Below, piece after piece: positions 50,701-61,076 of a stretch of DNA of 64,000 nucleotides. Source of the stretch: Antedon mediterranea. Taxonomy: Eukaryota > Echinodermata > Crinoidea > Comatulida > Antedonidae. Position numbers and translations under genes: made by a program. Where the stretch lies: positions 33,003,304 through 33,067,303 of the forward strand of contig NC_092671.1 in NCBI RefSeq assembly GCF_964355755.1, given 5' to 3'. The notes beneath the pieces were generated by a model. It was not told the origin of the DNA and did not search any database. It saw only the letters and a program-made list of their open reading frames with translations. Numbering within the stretch: position 1 is the stretch's first letter; each line of letters begins with the position of its first letter.

Positions 50701-52530
50701 GTCCTAAATTTAACATGTGCAATTACATATCGTATAATTCTATAATTATTTCTTCCAGCTATCCATCAGAATAGCGTGTCAGGTATGTCAGCCAACGTTA
50801 TGTGTGCTAATGTCAGATAAAAGAAAATTATTAATAAATTAAAGCTGTATTTTTATAAATATCGGCAAGGAGATATAATATTATGAAAACAGGAGGATAT
50901 ATTTGCGTTACTGTTAGTTTTCTCGTAAACATGTGTACGTTAAAATGTAGACATTTGTGGATTAAATTTGTAATAATATTAATATTTAATGAAATTGATG
51001 AATTTTGATGTTAATTTTATTCGTTTTTAATCGAATATAAGAATTCAAAACAAAATTTAAAAGGAATACATACACCAGCATGTATGGATTGGAGAATTGT
51101 GGAGATATGTAATTTAAACACAATTTTAAGGGAACGTACGACCTTCGTATCTTAAATTTATATAATACTGTAGTGAATTTATTCTAGTCGGTTCCGAGCG
51201 TATGCTTTCTCTGGTGTATTACTCCACGAGACCGTACACAGACTAAAAGTGATTCCACATACAAAAGTACATTCTACTACTATATCATTTTCAGAATTCT
51301 ACTATAATCATTTCAATAATGCCTGCAGCATCATCTTCTTCTACGTTAGCACATTTCATCCAACATTTTAAATAATGGGAGAGCTCATTCAGCCACTCCC
51401 TTATGGACATATCTTTAACTCTGTTTGAATTCATATTGTTTGATTGGGCGATTGTGGGTCACATGGCATGCAATAATACGCACAATTTAATGATCATGTA
51501 ATAGTACTTTTTTTCATTTATTGGTGTATGAAAAAAAAACTTCTCGCGTACAGAACAAAAATATGTGCGAAATCCAATAGTTGCACCGTCTGTTTTGCGA
51601 ACGGAAGCAGCAATGTGCTTTACGCGATATTTCCTTCACAAGATAAGAACAATTTCAATGGCAAAGACAATGAATCTACTAATGAATGCTTTATATTCGT
51701 GCTATGGTACAAATAATTTTCATCTTTCACCTTTCGAAATTATTTACACATTAATATTTGTATACTAACGCACCTGTTCCTTAAAGTCATCCTGATAGAT
51801 GTGTTACTGTATTACATCAAAATTATCTTAAGTACCTCCTATTACATTAATGGTCCTCTTTATCGTCCTATTTTATCTTAAGAAAAGATTTCATTTCATT
51901 TAATGCAGAATAACTAACACTGTCTATTTGTAGGTATAAATAGGTATAAACATTTATACAAAAGCATAAATTTAGGCTTAATTAAATTGTTTCATGAAAA
52001 CCACTTCATTTTAGAATTTGGCAATTGAATAAACACTGATTTATTCAGTTGATTTAAATCCAAGTTAAAAAAAAAATTGTTATGAATCATATCATTTCAA
52101 TTCAATTAATTCTACTGCAGTTACTACATTTTTAAACTGCAATATTTTAATTATTTCAATGTAGAAGTTTATGAAGCAGTTAAACAGTGTGTATTAGTAT
52201 TACTCTACAAAAACCAATTGCTAAAAAAGAGTATGGTCCTTTTAATAGTTTAAATAATGTCTTTTTTTCTATGAGTGTTTCAAATGACTTTTGATATGTA
52301 CACTCAAATTGGTACATAATAAATGCCTCCAATAGTAAAGGACAGGGAAAATCCATAAAGTTTTGTTGATTCAAGTATACCTTATTCAATGAATTGATAG
52401 ATTGATTGATTTGATCTAAGTACATGACTTTCCAATCAGGAAAATGCTCAACTCTCTGGTGGGCACAATGTTGTAGCCAGCTGTGACCACCACATAAGCA
52501 ATTGTACCTCCCAGGTACCTTACACTATTA

Positions 52531-53102
52531 AGGCCAATTTACACAGACGAGCGGTAACGGTAAGCGGTAATTGTAGGCGAAAAACCGCGTGGCTTTTCCC
52601 ATTTACACAGCGCGAACGTGGTGGAAATTAGGTGCGTGTAGGCTTTGAGGCTAATGCATGAATCAGTCACTGCTTGCCTGGATGTGACTGACAGTCAGTA
52701 GGCCTAGCACACACAGACCTAAGTTTTAGAGGGACTTGTTGCCTAATAACGTACTAAAATGTATATTTTCTTTTCACTATCTTTATACGAACAATTAGTC
52801 ACGTCGTAGGTGTTTGTATTTCTGAATAAAAAGAAGTTACAAAACTAGGCTAGGCCTACTACGGCACTTGTATTTATTGTCGTCTTTGACTTGGCGGACG
52901 CAAAAAAAAGTTGTTTGGCCAGAATCTATAATTACCACGCGGTATTTTCACAAAATCGAATCTGTTTCGATCCTTAGCAGATTTCCACTCAGCCGCTGCG
53001 CATTCTGTGTAAATGGTCATAAGAAATAACATAGATTCTATTTTTGTGTTTTCCGCTCACCTTCACCGCTTACCGTTACCGCTCGTCTGTGTAAATTGGC
53101 CT
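52531..53102. mobile_element. MITE, ACACAGACGAGCGGTAACGG family, long copy
   Basis: AGGCCAATTTACACAGACGA at the left and TCGTCTGTGTAAATTGGCCT at the right are perfect inverted ends, with TTA on both sides (52528-52530 and 53103-53105). The inner ends repeat GCGGTAACGGTAAGCGG. It appears to have inserted into a SINE-like sequence whose halves are 52441-52527 and 53106-53200. Confidence 0.85.
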
Positions 53103-53105
53103 TTA

Positions 53106-53215
53106 AGTAGAGAACAAAGTAGTGTACTTAGTAGTAAAGTACCTTGCCCAGACAAAACAGATGGTGGGTACCAGGCTCGAACCTATAACCTTATGATTAT
53201 AAGGCCAAAAAACAA
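53106..53215 (-). mobile_element. SINE-like fragment split by a MITE
   Basis: Reverse B box at 53174-53183 (GGCTCGAACC), preceded by AGTACCTTGCCCAGACAAAA. The matching left portion (CCCAGGTACCTTACACT) lies before the MITE at 52531. Confidence 0.45.
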
Positions 53216-53319
53216 CAGGTGCCTACTTATTCAATTTCATACAATATGGTGAATGTGAAGTTCTACCATATTTTAAATAGATAGTAATAATAATCATAAA
53301 CTTTATATATAAATATTAT

Positions 53320-53349
53320 ATATGGGTGTTTCCATAAATTAAGGGGCCA
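53320..53349 (+). repeat. Left terminal inverted repeat of the 7.75-kb element
   Basis: ATATGGGTGTTTCCATAAAT followed by TAAGGGGCCA; pairs with 61047-61076 in inverted orientation with one mismatch in the AAATTAAGG/AAATAAAGG part. Confidence 0.8.
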
Positions 53350-53689
53350 GTGGGTATTTTAGTATTGGTGATAGTTAGTTTGCTGTTTACTCTAAATTGG
53401 TAATAGTTATTTAAAAAATGATTTTATCATATGATAGAACAATAATATGGGTTAATACTATTACATGTTGGAAAAAAAAAAATATATCGTGGTGTCTAGC
53501 TCATTTTATTAAAATATGTGTGACATTTAAATACACTGACATATCAGAGTTTAAAAAATATACTACAGCAATAGTTATTTTGTATTTATTTATCATCACA
53601 ATAGAGTACAAAGCAACGTTAAATATAAGCTAATTACAATTTCCCACGATTTTTTGTTTTCCACACAACGGTCCGCGACGTCCAGCATC

Positions 53690-54520
53690 ACAACGTAACA
53701 TTTCGTGTCTCACTTTGTTACGTTGTTAGTACGATCTTTATTAGTGAACAGACACAAGAAGTACCACTATAATGACGAAAATCGAATTACATTCACTACA
53801 ACAGATCACTGAAATTTACCTTACACAATGTTCTACAAAATGGCGATTTTATTTAGTCAGTTACAGACGAAAAACTATTTTTTTAGAACATTTCGTGTCT
53901 CGTATATTCGTTACGTAGTTATTCATAGACCATCGGTGGTGAACGCCGCGAGAGCTATTTCTGAAGTTGAAGGTCACGTGATTCAAGAAGCAGGCGAACT
54001 AAAGTCTCGGCGAAAAAATCATCGCTAGGATCCGCGCTAATTTCGAGTTACAGCGGTAGAGACTTTTCGTGTCCCTCTGTTACGTTGTTTCAACTGTTAG
54101 TGTTACGTTGTAAATAACTTCTACGCGCTTCATTGCATGTAAGTTTTGTGTATTTTTATTTTGTAAGTTTTTAGAATTTAGAAAATAGTGGGTTATAATG
54201 AAAAATACAAGAAAATTAAACGCCAAAACTATCTTCGTACTCTACGTCAACATCATAGTCAAAAACTGGGTGTCGTATACACAATGAGACACGGTTACGT
54301 TGGTAGTTTGTTGATATTTGTTTTAATGTGGTAGGAATGTTGTTTATCTCATAGCAGCTTCATAATGTATACTAAATAAACAGATATGTCTATAATTGAT
54401 TAATATTTAACAAATTAATGAGCAAAATTGCAAAACATTTTCCACTAGGCAGGTTACAGCGTAACATCGTAGAAGATACGCCGTGTCTTGTTACGTAGTG
54501 TACTAGACCTTATACTGGTG
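53690..54520 (+). repeat. Subterminal repeat cluster (left arm)
   Basis: CGTAAC/GTTACG words paired with CGTGTCTC-like words recur near 53694-53730, 53885-53920, 54060-54110, 54265-54300 and 54450-54505. They match in reverse orientation the GTGTCTC.GTTAC units of the right arm. Confidence 0.65.
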
Positions 54521-54718
54521 TAGTATTTTGCAAATAATTAGCAATTAGTTACCATAAAATCTTTAAATTTTACATTATGTGTTTGCTATTTGGTTATTGC
54601 TTCTATATGACACAGAAAAATAAAAAGTTATTTAATTATTGTCACAAGAAATAGGGATAAAAGTCCATAGTTTACAACCACTTTCAGAATAAAAACAAAT
54701 TCGTCGTTTTTGACTATT

Positions 54719-55040
54719 AGTGTAGGCTGGTATGTTGTTTATATGAATGTCGTGTATATTTTTTGTTAAAAGCAAAGTTTGACTTTATTTCATATCTTGA
54801 TAATATAAGTAATGAAAAAAAATATGTTGCCATTTTTTCAAAAGACATTTAAAGGACCAAATTCAAGATGGCCGCCAACATTCAAATAACCCTATTAAAA
54901 ATCAGAATATCACCAATAATACAAATTATGAATGTGGAACAAGTCCGTTTTGATGGTATTACTGTACCCATTATACAATCCTAACTATGTAAAGCGATAA
55001 TATGTCAGCCATCTTGGATTTCAAAATGGCCGCCAATAAA
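54719..55040 (+). repeat. Left inner inverted arm
   Basis: Starts TAGTGTAGGCTGGTATG and contains TTTTTTGTTAAAAGCAAA, AAAATATGTTGCCATTTTTT and AAGATGGCCGCCAA in order. The same words in the same order occur on the minus strand of 57880-58213. Confidence 0.75.
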
Positions 55041-55280
55041 AATTAAATTTTTTAAATAATTTTTTTAAAATCTGTGCATAAATTGTTGTTTGTACACAAT
55101 GTTCTAAAATTGTCACTTCTCACAGGATTGTAAATTGTAAATATAAGGCTCAATGTCCTCTATAACAGATATATAATACCCCACTATGACTATTAAATTA
55201 AATAATCATTCAAAGTTGAAGTTGCAAAAGTATGGAACAAATTAACAATTTATATCAAATATTCAACAACAATTACGTCT

Positions 55281-55304
55281 AACTAGAGGGTTAGACCTCT
55301 AGTT
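55281..55304. repeat. Small hairpin in the element core
   Basis: AACTAGAGG and CCTCTAGTT are exact inverted copies separated by 6 bp. Confidence 0.6.
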
Positions 55305-56529
55305 CGCTCGCTCCCCTCAAGGAAGTGTAAACGAAGGTTCTCGGAAGGATAATGACTCGGGTAAAAAGGTTTTAGAAGGACGTCCTCCTTGTACGTTTTC
55401 TGTTGGTTACCATTATTGAAAATGCTTGACATTCGAAAAACTAAACCTACTCTGTTTCACAGTGTCTTAGATGATTAATAACATTTTAAAGTATAGTGTT
55501 TATTGTTTAATAGGGCGGAGGTGGGGAGGCAGAGTTCATTTGAGGGAGATGCTTATTCGAGGGATTTTTTAGTTTTAATAATATCGTAACATTTATAATC
55601 AAATAAAATCCTCTAATAGATATGAAAAGTGGTAAAAAATTACAACAAATGCTTGGTAAATTATAGTTAACAGTGTAATGAATTCTATTATAAATAGTAT
55701 ATACAATATTGTGTGTATAATTAATGTAGATGGGCGTCTATTAGATAGTTGGGTAGGTGGGGGGAGGGGGGGGGGGTGTAGGCGATTATTATTCAAAGTG
55801 ATGTTTTATTGGGGAGCCGTTTATTCAAATAAATACCATCATAATACATTATTTCATTTAAACATCTTTTGAAACTAACTTCCGCGACAGTGTAGGCCGT
55901 TTCGGCCCAAGAAGGAAGATGTTTTTAGACTGCTTGCAATATGGGCCCTAATGGGACACAGATATAAAACTTGGTTATCGGGATTTAATTTTTTAACTAC
56001 TGTACCTTCACACGCGCGGTCCGATCCGAAAATAAACAAAAAACTAAAATAGCTATAGCCACTAACGACCAACTTAACTGAAACCAGGTAGTTGCAAGGT
56101 GAACCTGTGAACTCATCGTGAACCCGGAAATTACTTTGACCGCGTACAATTGAAATTGAGTTAAAAATCTACCGATGAATCAGAAATTTTGTTTTAAAAC
56201 TCTTTATAATATATTCCTAAGATAGAAATATGGAACAATATCGTAATAGTGAAAACTGTTTTACATTTCGCGGTACACCTGAGATAGTTCAGGTAGGTAT
56301 CCAAGGCAGAAAGTTGTTCCAAAGTTTTTCCATTGTGCTCGCCTATGTCAGAATTAACAATAATTTATATATAGATTCTAAATTACAGATCTCATTTCTT
56401 TTCATGAAACTGAAACTTGACAGGAGACAGGACCACAATATAAAACAAGTGCATTTATACCTTATTGTGAAATCCTGTATAAATATGTTAAATAATAAAT
56501 GCGTTATTGCTATGTAATTCAATGTCTGA

Positions 56530-57753
56530 ACCTTCAGGGCCATAGTCACCAGTATGGTTGGTAAGTTTTCAACCTGTCAACTTTTGGCAGAAGCTTGAAG
56601 GAAATACAGATAAAGCTCTGCCTATAAATAACCTTGTAAATGAATGAACTCCTACTTCTCATCTTCTACAATCTCAACCAATTTCATTAGATATGTACCC
56701 CCTACAGACAGACCAGCATTATACACTGGTTTGATGAGTGCACATGGTTGTGGTATAAAAACTCATGTACTAGGGAAAGACAAGAATGCCTGGTGATGAC
56801 TCTTGCCCAAGATGAGTGGAGGTGGACAGAGATGACATCAAAAAGCAATTATTATGTCGACCCGGTGAACTATATGGCTTTTGGACATGTAGCATTGTGA
56901 AAATAGTGTTGAGGCATGTGCTTTTGTTGAAACTGAACTTGTATTACCTATACAACCAGTGACACAAATCGGGACACAAATGGAAAACATCTGTAAAGGA
57001 CAAAAGCACACTAATTCTGCTTTCTCTCTACAACTTGCTTCTACAAATGCAGACGGAGAAAGAGATTCTAAGTTAAGTATCGTTTTGTTTGAAAGAGGCT
57101 GATCATAAAGATATTAACTTGAATACAGAGAGTTGACGAAATCTAAATGATGTGGTTAAACTATATCCCTATATATGTATATGAGAGGACATGTATGTGT
57201 GGGACTTGCTGGATTTACATCAATTGATCAGGGTCATTGAGCGTGGTATCATTGGAATAACACAAAATAATGATTTCATCAGAGCTGGCAAATCTAGTTA
57301 ACATTTAAAGAGAGATGATATCCCGATTAATGAAGAATGCTGCAATTCGCACAAAGGTGTTTGTTGGTCATGGCATGAAATTGGACAGAAAATGTTTGAG
57401 GCATTGGTAAAAGTCTTGTAGAAGGCAAACTGTCTATATGGGATCCTAAGAAAAAGACGAATATTGGCAAAAAATATATATGACGGTGAATACAGGTGAC
57501 AAACTTATCAAAGTAAAAGAAGACTCCTATAGAGATTATTTGCCGGTGAAATGAGGTATTGCAGTTATTTTGCCAATTTGTTTCTGAACAAGGTTGTTGG
57601 GAACGCAGATCAGTCTGTGGAAGTTTGATGGATACAGTAGAGAACGAAGGAAGGTCAACTTACTGTATCGCATTCAAGATTAGAAATATTTCATTGAAGG
57701 ACTTTGGCAGAGTTAGTTGTCATTTAACTGAAGAAGTTTATGAGATGGTTTAA
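56530..57753 (+). pseudogene. Broken coding core of the 7.75-kb element, family not recognised
   Basis: No intact gene, but several consecutive plus-strand open segments in shifting frames look protein-coding. Around 56.72-56.90 kb one reads WFDECTWLWYKNSCTRERQE and, later, YYVDPVNYMAFGHVAL before a stop. From about 56.9 kb another frame reads ENSVEACAFVETELVLPIQP and runs to 57.1 kb. Near 57.19-57.30 kb is MYVWDLLDLHQLIRVIERGI. Near 57.34-57.42 kb is GVCWSWHEIGQKMFEALVKV. Finally 57559-57753 gives a 64-codon open segment ending SLKDFGRVSCHLTEEVYEMV. The mixture of aromatic and Cys residues and the loss of frame suggest an old transposon protein. I cannot name a domain. Confidence 0.45.
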
Positions 57754-57879
57754 TATGAAGAAGTGTACAGTCAGTACTATAGACCTCCTGATGGTCAACA
57801 TTTTGTGTTAATCACCATGTTGTTGTCATAAGCATATCATTTTATGTGATTTCAATCAATGTCATAACTTACACATGTT

Positions 57880-58213
57880 TTAATAAGAAATTTAATCCAT
57901 TTTAAAAAAATGGCAGCCATTTTGAAATTCAAAATGTCAGAATACTAATAAATATAGGTTTATAATAATTCTTATATAGCAGAGAACCCATATGAACTTA
58001 AAATATTATTCATAATGGGTGTTACTTTGTCCAATATGGTAAATTTATTGGATATTTTACGTATTGGCGGCCATCTTGGATTTGACACCCTTAAGCTTTT
58101 TTTAAAAAATGGCAACATATTTTTTTCATTACTTTACATCCTAAAGACACTAAATCAGCTGGAATTTTGCTTTTAACAAAAAAATGACACGAAATTACAT
58201 AGTGGCCTACACT
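57880..58213 (-). repeat. Right inner inverted arm
   Basis: Inverted, diverged partner of 54719-55040. It ends (plus strand) in GGCCTACACTA and carries TTGGCGGCCATCTT(GG), AATGGCAACATATTTTTTTC and TTGCTTTTAACAAAAAAATG. Confidence 0.75.
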
Positions 58214-58690
58214 ATATTCTATTTGTTACAGTAGGAAAAAAAAGAATTGTATTTGGTTCATTTCAGTTATAATAAAAAACATATTACACAAAATAATGTG
58301 TAATATTAGTACATAATTTTGTTTATTTATTTAACGTTGCTATTCGACAAGATAAAATATGAATTAAATGTTTACTATAATATACATTTAAAATACCCTC
58401 CACTATAGTGAGCGAGTCCAAGCAACTTGGTTGTCGCGTATGCGCGCCTATCATATTTGGGCGATTTCACTTGATGTGTAGGGAATATTTAACTTGTTTC
58501 AATTACAATCTACGGAAGATATACTAAGGTTTTATAAATTTAATAATAATTAATAACTTTATTTAAATTGATAAAAACAATTACATATAATATAAACGCA
58601 AGGCTGTGGATAACAATTTATTATGAACGAAATCAAATCAAAACAACAAAGAACAATAGGTTCTCCTAATAGTAATAGGATAGTATGGGC

Positions 58691-59220
58691 AATGAACTCT
58701 GCTCCACATTGCGATAAGTTTATTTTTAGCTGGCTCGGCGACTCCGAAGCTGAAAGGGGTGACTGGTATTTCTACAGGTCTGTACGATAATTATTAAGGG
58801 TTTTCCGAAATATCACGTGCTTGGCTAATGAGCTCTCCTCCACATTGAGATCGCGTTTATTTTTTAGCTGACTCGGCGACTCCGGCGGTATTTCTACAGC
58901 GAGAGTGTATATACTCCATGTACGATGATTATTAATAGGGTTTTCCGAAACACCACGTGCTTGGCTAATAAAATTCTCCTCCAAATTGAGATCGCGTTTA
59001 TTTTTAGCTGTTCAGTTTGATGGACCTTTATTTTTTAATTTTTATTGAAAACCAACGTGATTGCTGGCTCGGCGACTCCCGGTGCTCAAATTGGGTGACT
59101 GGTATTATTTCGGTCATGGTTCGGTGAACCTTTATTTTGTTGGCCAAAACCCACACGCTTGCTTCGTCGGCTCCCTACAAAGAGATCGCGCTTAGTTTAA
59201 TGGGGAACCTTTATTTACTC
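58691..59220 (+). repeat. Degenerate tandem repeat, period about 140 bp, three copies
   Basis: Copies begin near 58691, 58830 and 58971. Shared words are CTCCACATTGAGATCGCG, TTTATTTTTAGCTG, CTCGGCGACTCC, GGTATTTCTACAG, GGGTTTTCCGAAA and CACGTGCTTGGCTAAT. The third copy is longer and more diverged. It lies in the right arm of the 7.75-kb element. Confidence 0.75.
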
Positions 59221-60179
59221 TTTGTTTTAAATATATTCCATAGACTTCAACATTATAACTAGTCTACTGTTTTCCCGATGTGGTTTAAAAACAATTATAA
59301 AAGAATGAGAAATAAAGTCAACAGACATTTTACAACATTTAAAAATAATACGTAAAAAACATTTATACCCAGTATAACTAAGACAAAATTATCAGTAACA
59401 TATTAATTTTATTTTAATAATAAAATGATAATAATAAATATTTGATGAATAAAATTAATATTTTAAACTAATAATCTGAAAAGAAAGCAATAGTTTTAGT
59501 CAAATCAATTTATGAGCATAACTCAAGAAAGACAAATATATACAGTGTTCATTTATTGTTTTATAATTAATAATAATAAATATTATAATCCATCAACATA
59601 AGATAAGAAAACACTTTCTTTAGTATAGTAGGCCTAACATATTTTATAATAATAATAGATATATTTATTTTTATTTAAATTGGTATAATTTATATTAAAA
59701 ATACTTAATTATATACTTTATATTTCTATATGATGATGAATCAAATTTAACCCAGATGGGCAAATCTAATGTTTCATTGTCATTTTTTTCATCTATACAG
59801 ATCAGCAGTTTATCAACAATGTTACCATTCCAATTGAGAACTGCATTTAACCCCAAAAATAGAGATGCCGCATCAACAAAAAGACCAACCAAAGAAACAT
59901 CAGCCCACAGACGGTTCTCGAATATACAGTAATTTCAGCGTAAAAAAAAATTACATAACTGAAATTAAATTATTAAACAGGGTTACATCAGGTGGTTAAA
60001 ATCAGCACTGAAAGTACGAACCAACTTTATATACCATTGAGTAAACATTTTAGAAGTAATGCGCGATTTACCAAATTTTTCCCTCACGTAAATTTATATA
60101 GATTATACGTTTTAATGATTGAACAAGAGTGTTAATGCGAAGTATATCCAAATGTATTCTCAATGATTTTACTGTAAAT

Positions 60180-60890
60180 GACTATTAATAGTATATTTTA
60201 GCAGTTTGTTGTGTGCAGTAGTAATTACAGTTGTCACACTTTAAAAAGAATGTAGTAGTTCTTGTTGACTTATTTAAGTGAACTATTTGGTGTCTCTGTT
60301 ACACGTGAAAACTTCAATTTTTTATTGCATGAATTATATTGTTTTATTGATTAAAAGATAGTATTTGATATACTATTTTTACCAGTTTATCAATTGTATG
60401 CAGTAGTAACCACATTTGTTACACTTTAAAAATGGCTGCATATCAAAACCATTTCATAAAACATTGTGACGAGTTAAAGTGAACATTTGGTGTCTCCGTT
60501 ACACGTGAAATCTTCCATTTATATTTCATGAACCATATTGTTTTATTTCCACATGGAGGTATGATCCTGATTTGACTTGTTGCTAGTAAATGTATATACT
60601 TGAGGTATATTCTGTTCATTTCTGTATTGTTTACATGTAATTTTTAAACAGCAGTGACTTTACAAATCTTTTATATAGAAATTAAGTCAACTTTAACGGC
60701 TTTGCATAATTATTTCATAAGCTATTTTTTAAATTTGAAAAGGTGTGATTTAAATAATATTTTTCTGCATTGAAGATGTTCCCAAAAGCTATTTAAAAAT
60801 CCAATTTAAACAGTTTTAGGTTATTAATAATAACTTATAAGAGGGGTAGATAATGTGATTTTGGTGTCTCCGTTACACGTGAAATTTGCT
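60180..60890 (+). repeat. Subterminal repeat cluster (right arm)
   Basis: The sequence TTGGTGTCT(C/T)CGTTACACG or a close variant (followed by TGAAA) occurs near 60290, 60490 and 60860. The first two sit in a duplicated block of roughly 180 bp that also shares GCAGTAGTAA and TTTAAAAA words. These resemble subterminal protein-binding repeats of DNA transposons. Confidence 0.7.
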
Positions 60891-61046
60891 ATGCATGTTG
60901 ATGCTATATAAATGCTGTTACATAGAGACAACAGATTTAATGTGTATTTTGCTTCTTTTTTTTAGTTCAAGTACATGATATACTATTTAGAATTGATTAT
61001 TAGACTTAGAATGTCACTTTGAAATTCTGACCCTAATGTCACACCT

Positions 61047-61076
61047 TGGCCCCTTTATTTATGGAAACACCCATAT
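61047..61076 (-). repeat. Right terminal inverted repeat of the 7.75-kb element
   Basis: TGGCCCCTTTATTTATGG followed by AAACACCCATAT, the inverted partner of 53320-53349. Confidence 0.8.

Larger units (their letters stand above)
53324..61072. mobile_element. 7.75-kb TIR-bounded DNA transposon-like structure, decayed
   Basis: Left end GGGTGTTTCCATAAAT (from 53324, continuing TAAGGGGCCA) is mirrored at the right end by GGCCCCTTTATTTATGG then AAACACCC (to 61072), about 24 of 25 positions matching. ATAT flanks both sides and could be a target duplication, though the palindrome makes this ambiguous. Inner arms 54719-55040 and 57880-58213 are also inverted copies of each other. Both arms carry repeated motifs near GTGTCTC.GTTAC. 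A core at 56.5-57.75 kb holds broken plus-strand open segments. The superfamily is not recognised. It lies in the presumed Ikaros-family intron. Confidence 0.7.

Noticed and set aside
51180-51275. Minus-strand segment reading CTFVCGITFSLC...SNTPEKAYAR, resembling a C2H2 finger with linker
   Set aside because: Only the CG.TFS and TPEK words fit; both zinc-binding histidines are absent, a stop follows within a few codons and no splice sites frame it. Chance or an unrelated relic is more likely than an Ikaros finger exon.
55678-55872. 64-codon frame with VGGGRGGGCRR
   Set aside because: Translation of a G-run; no family resemblance.
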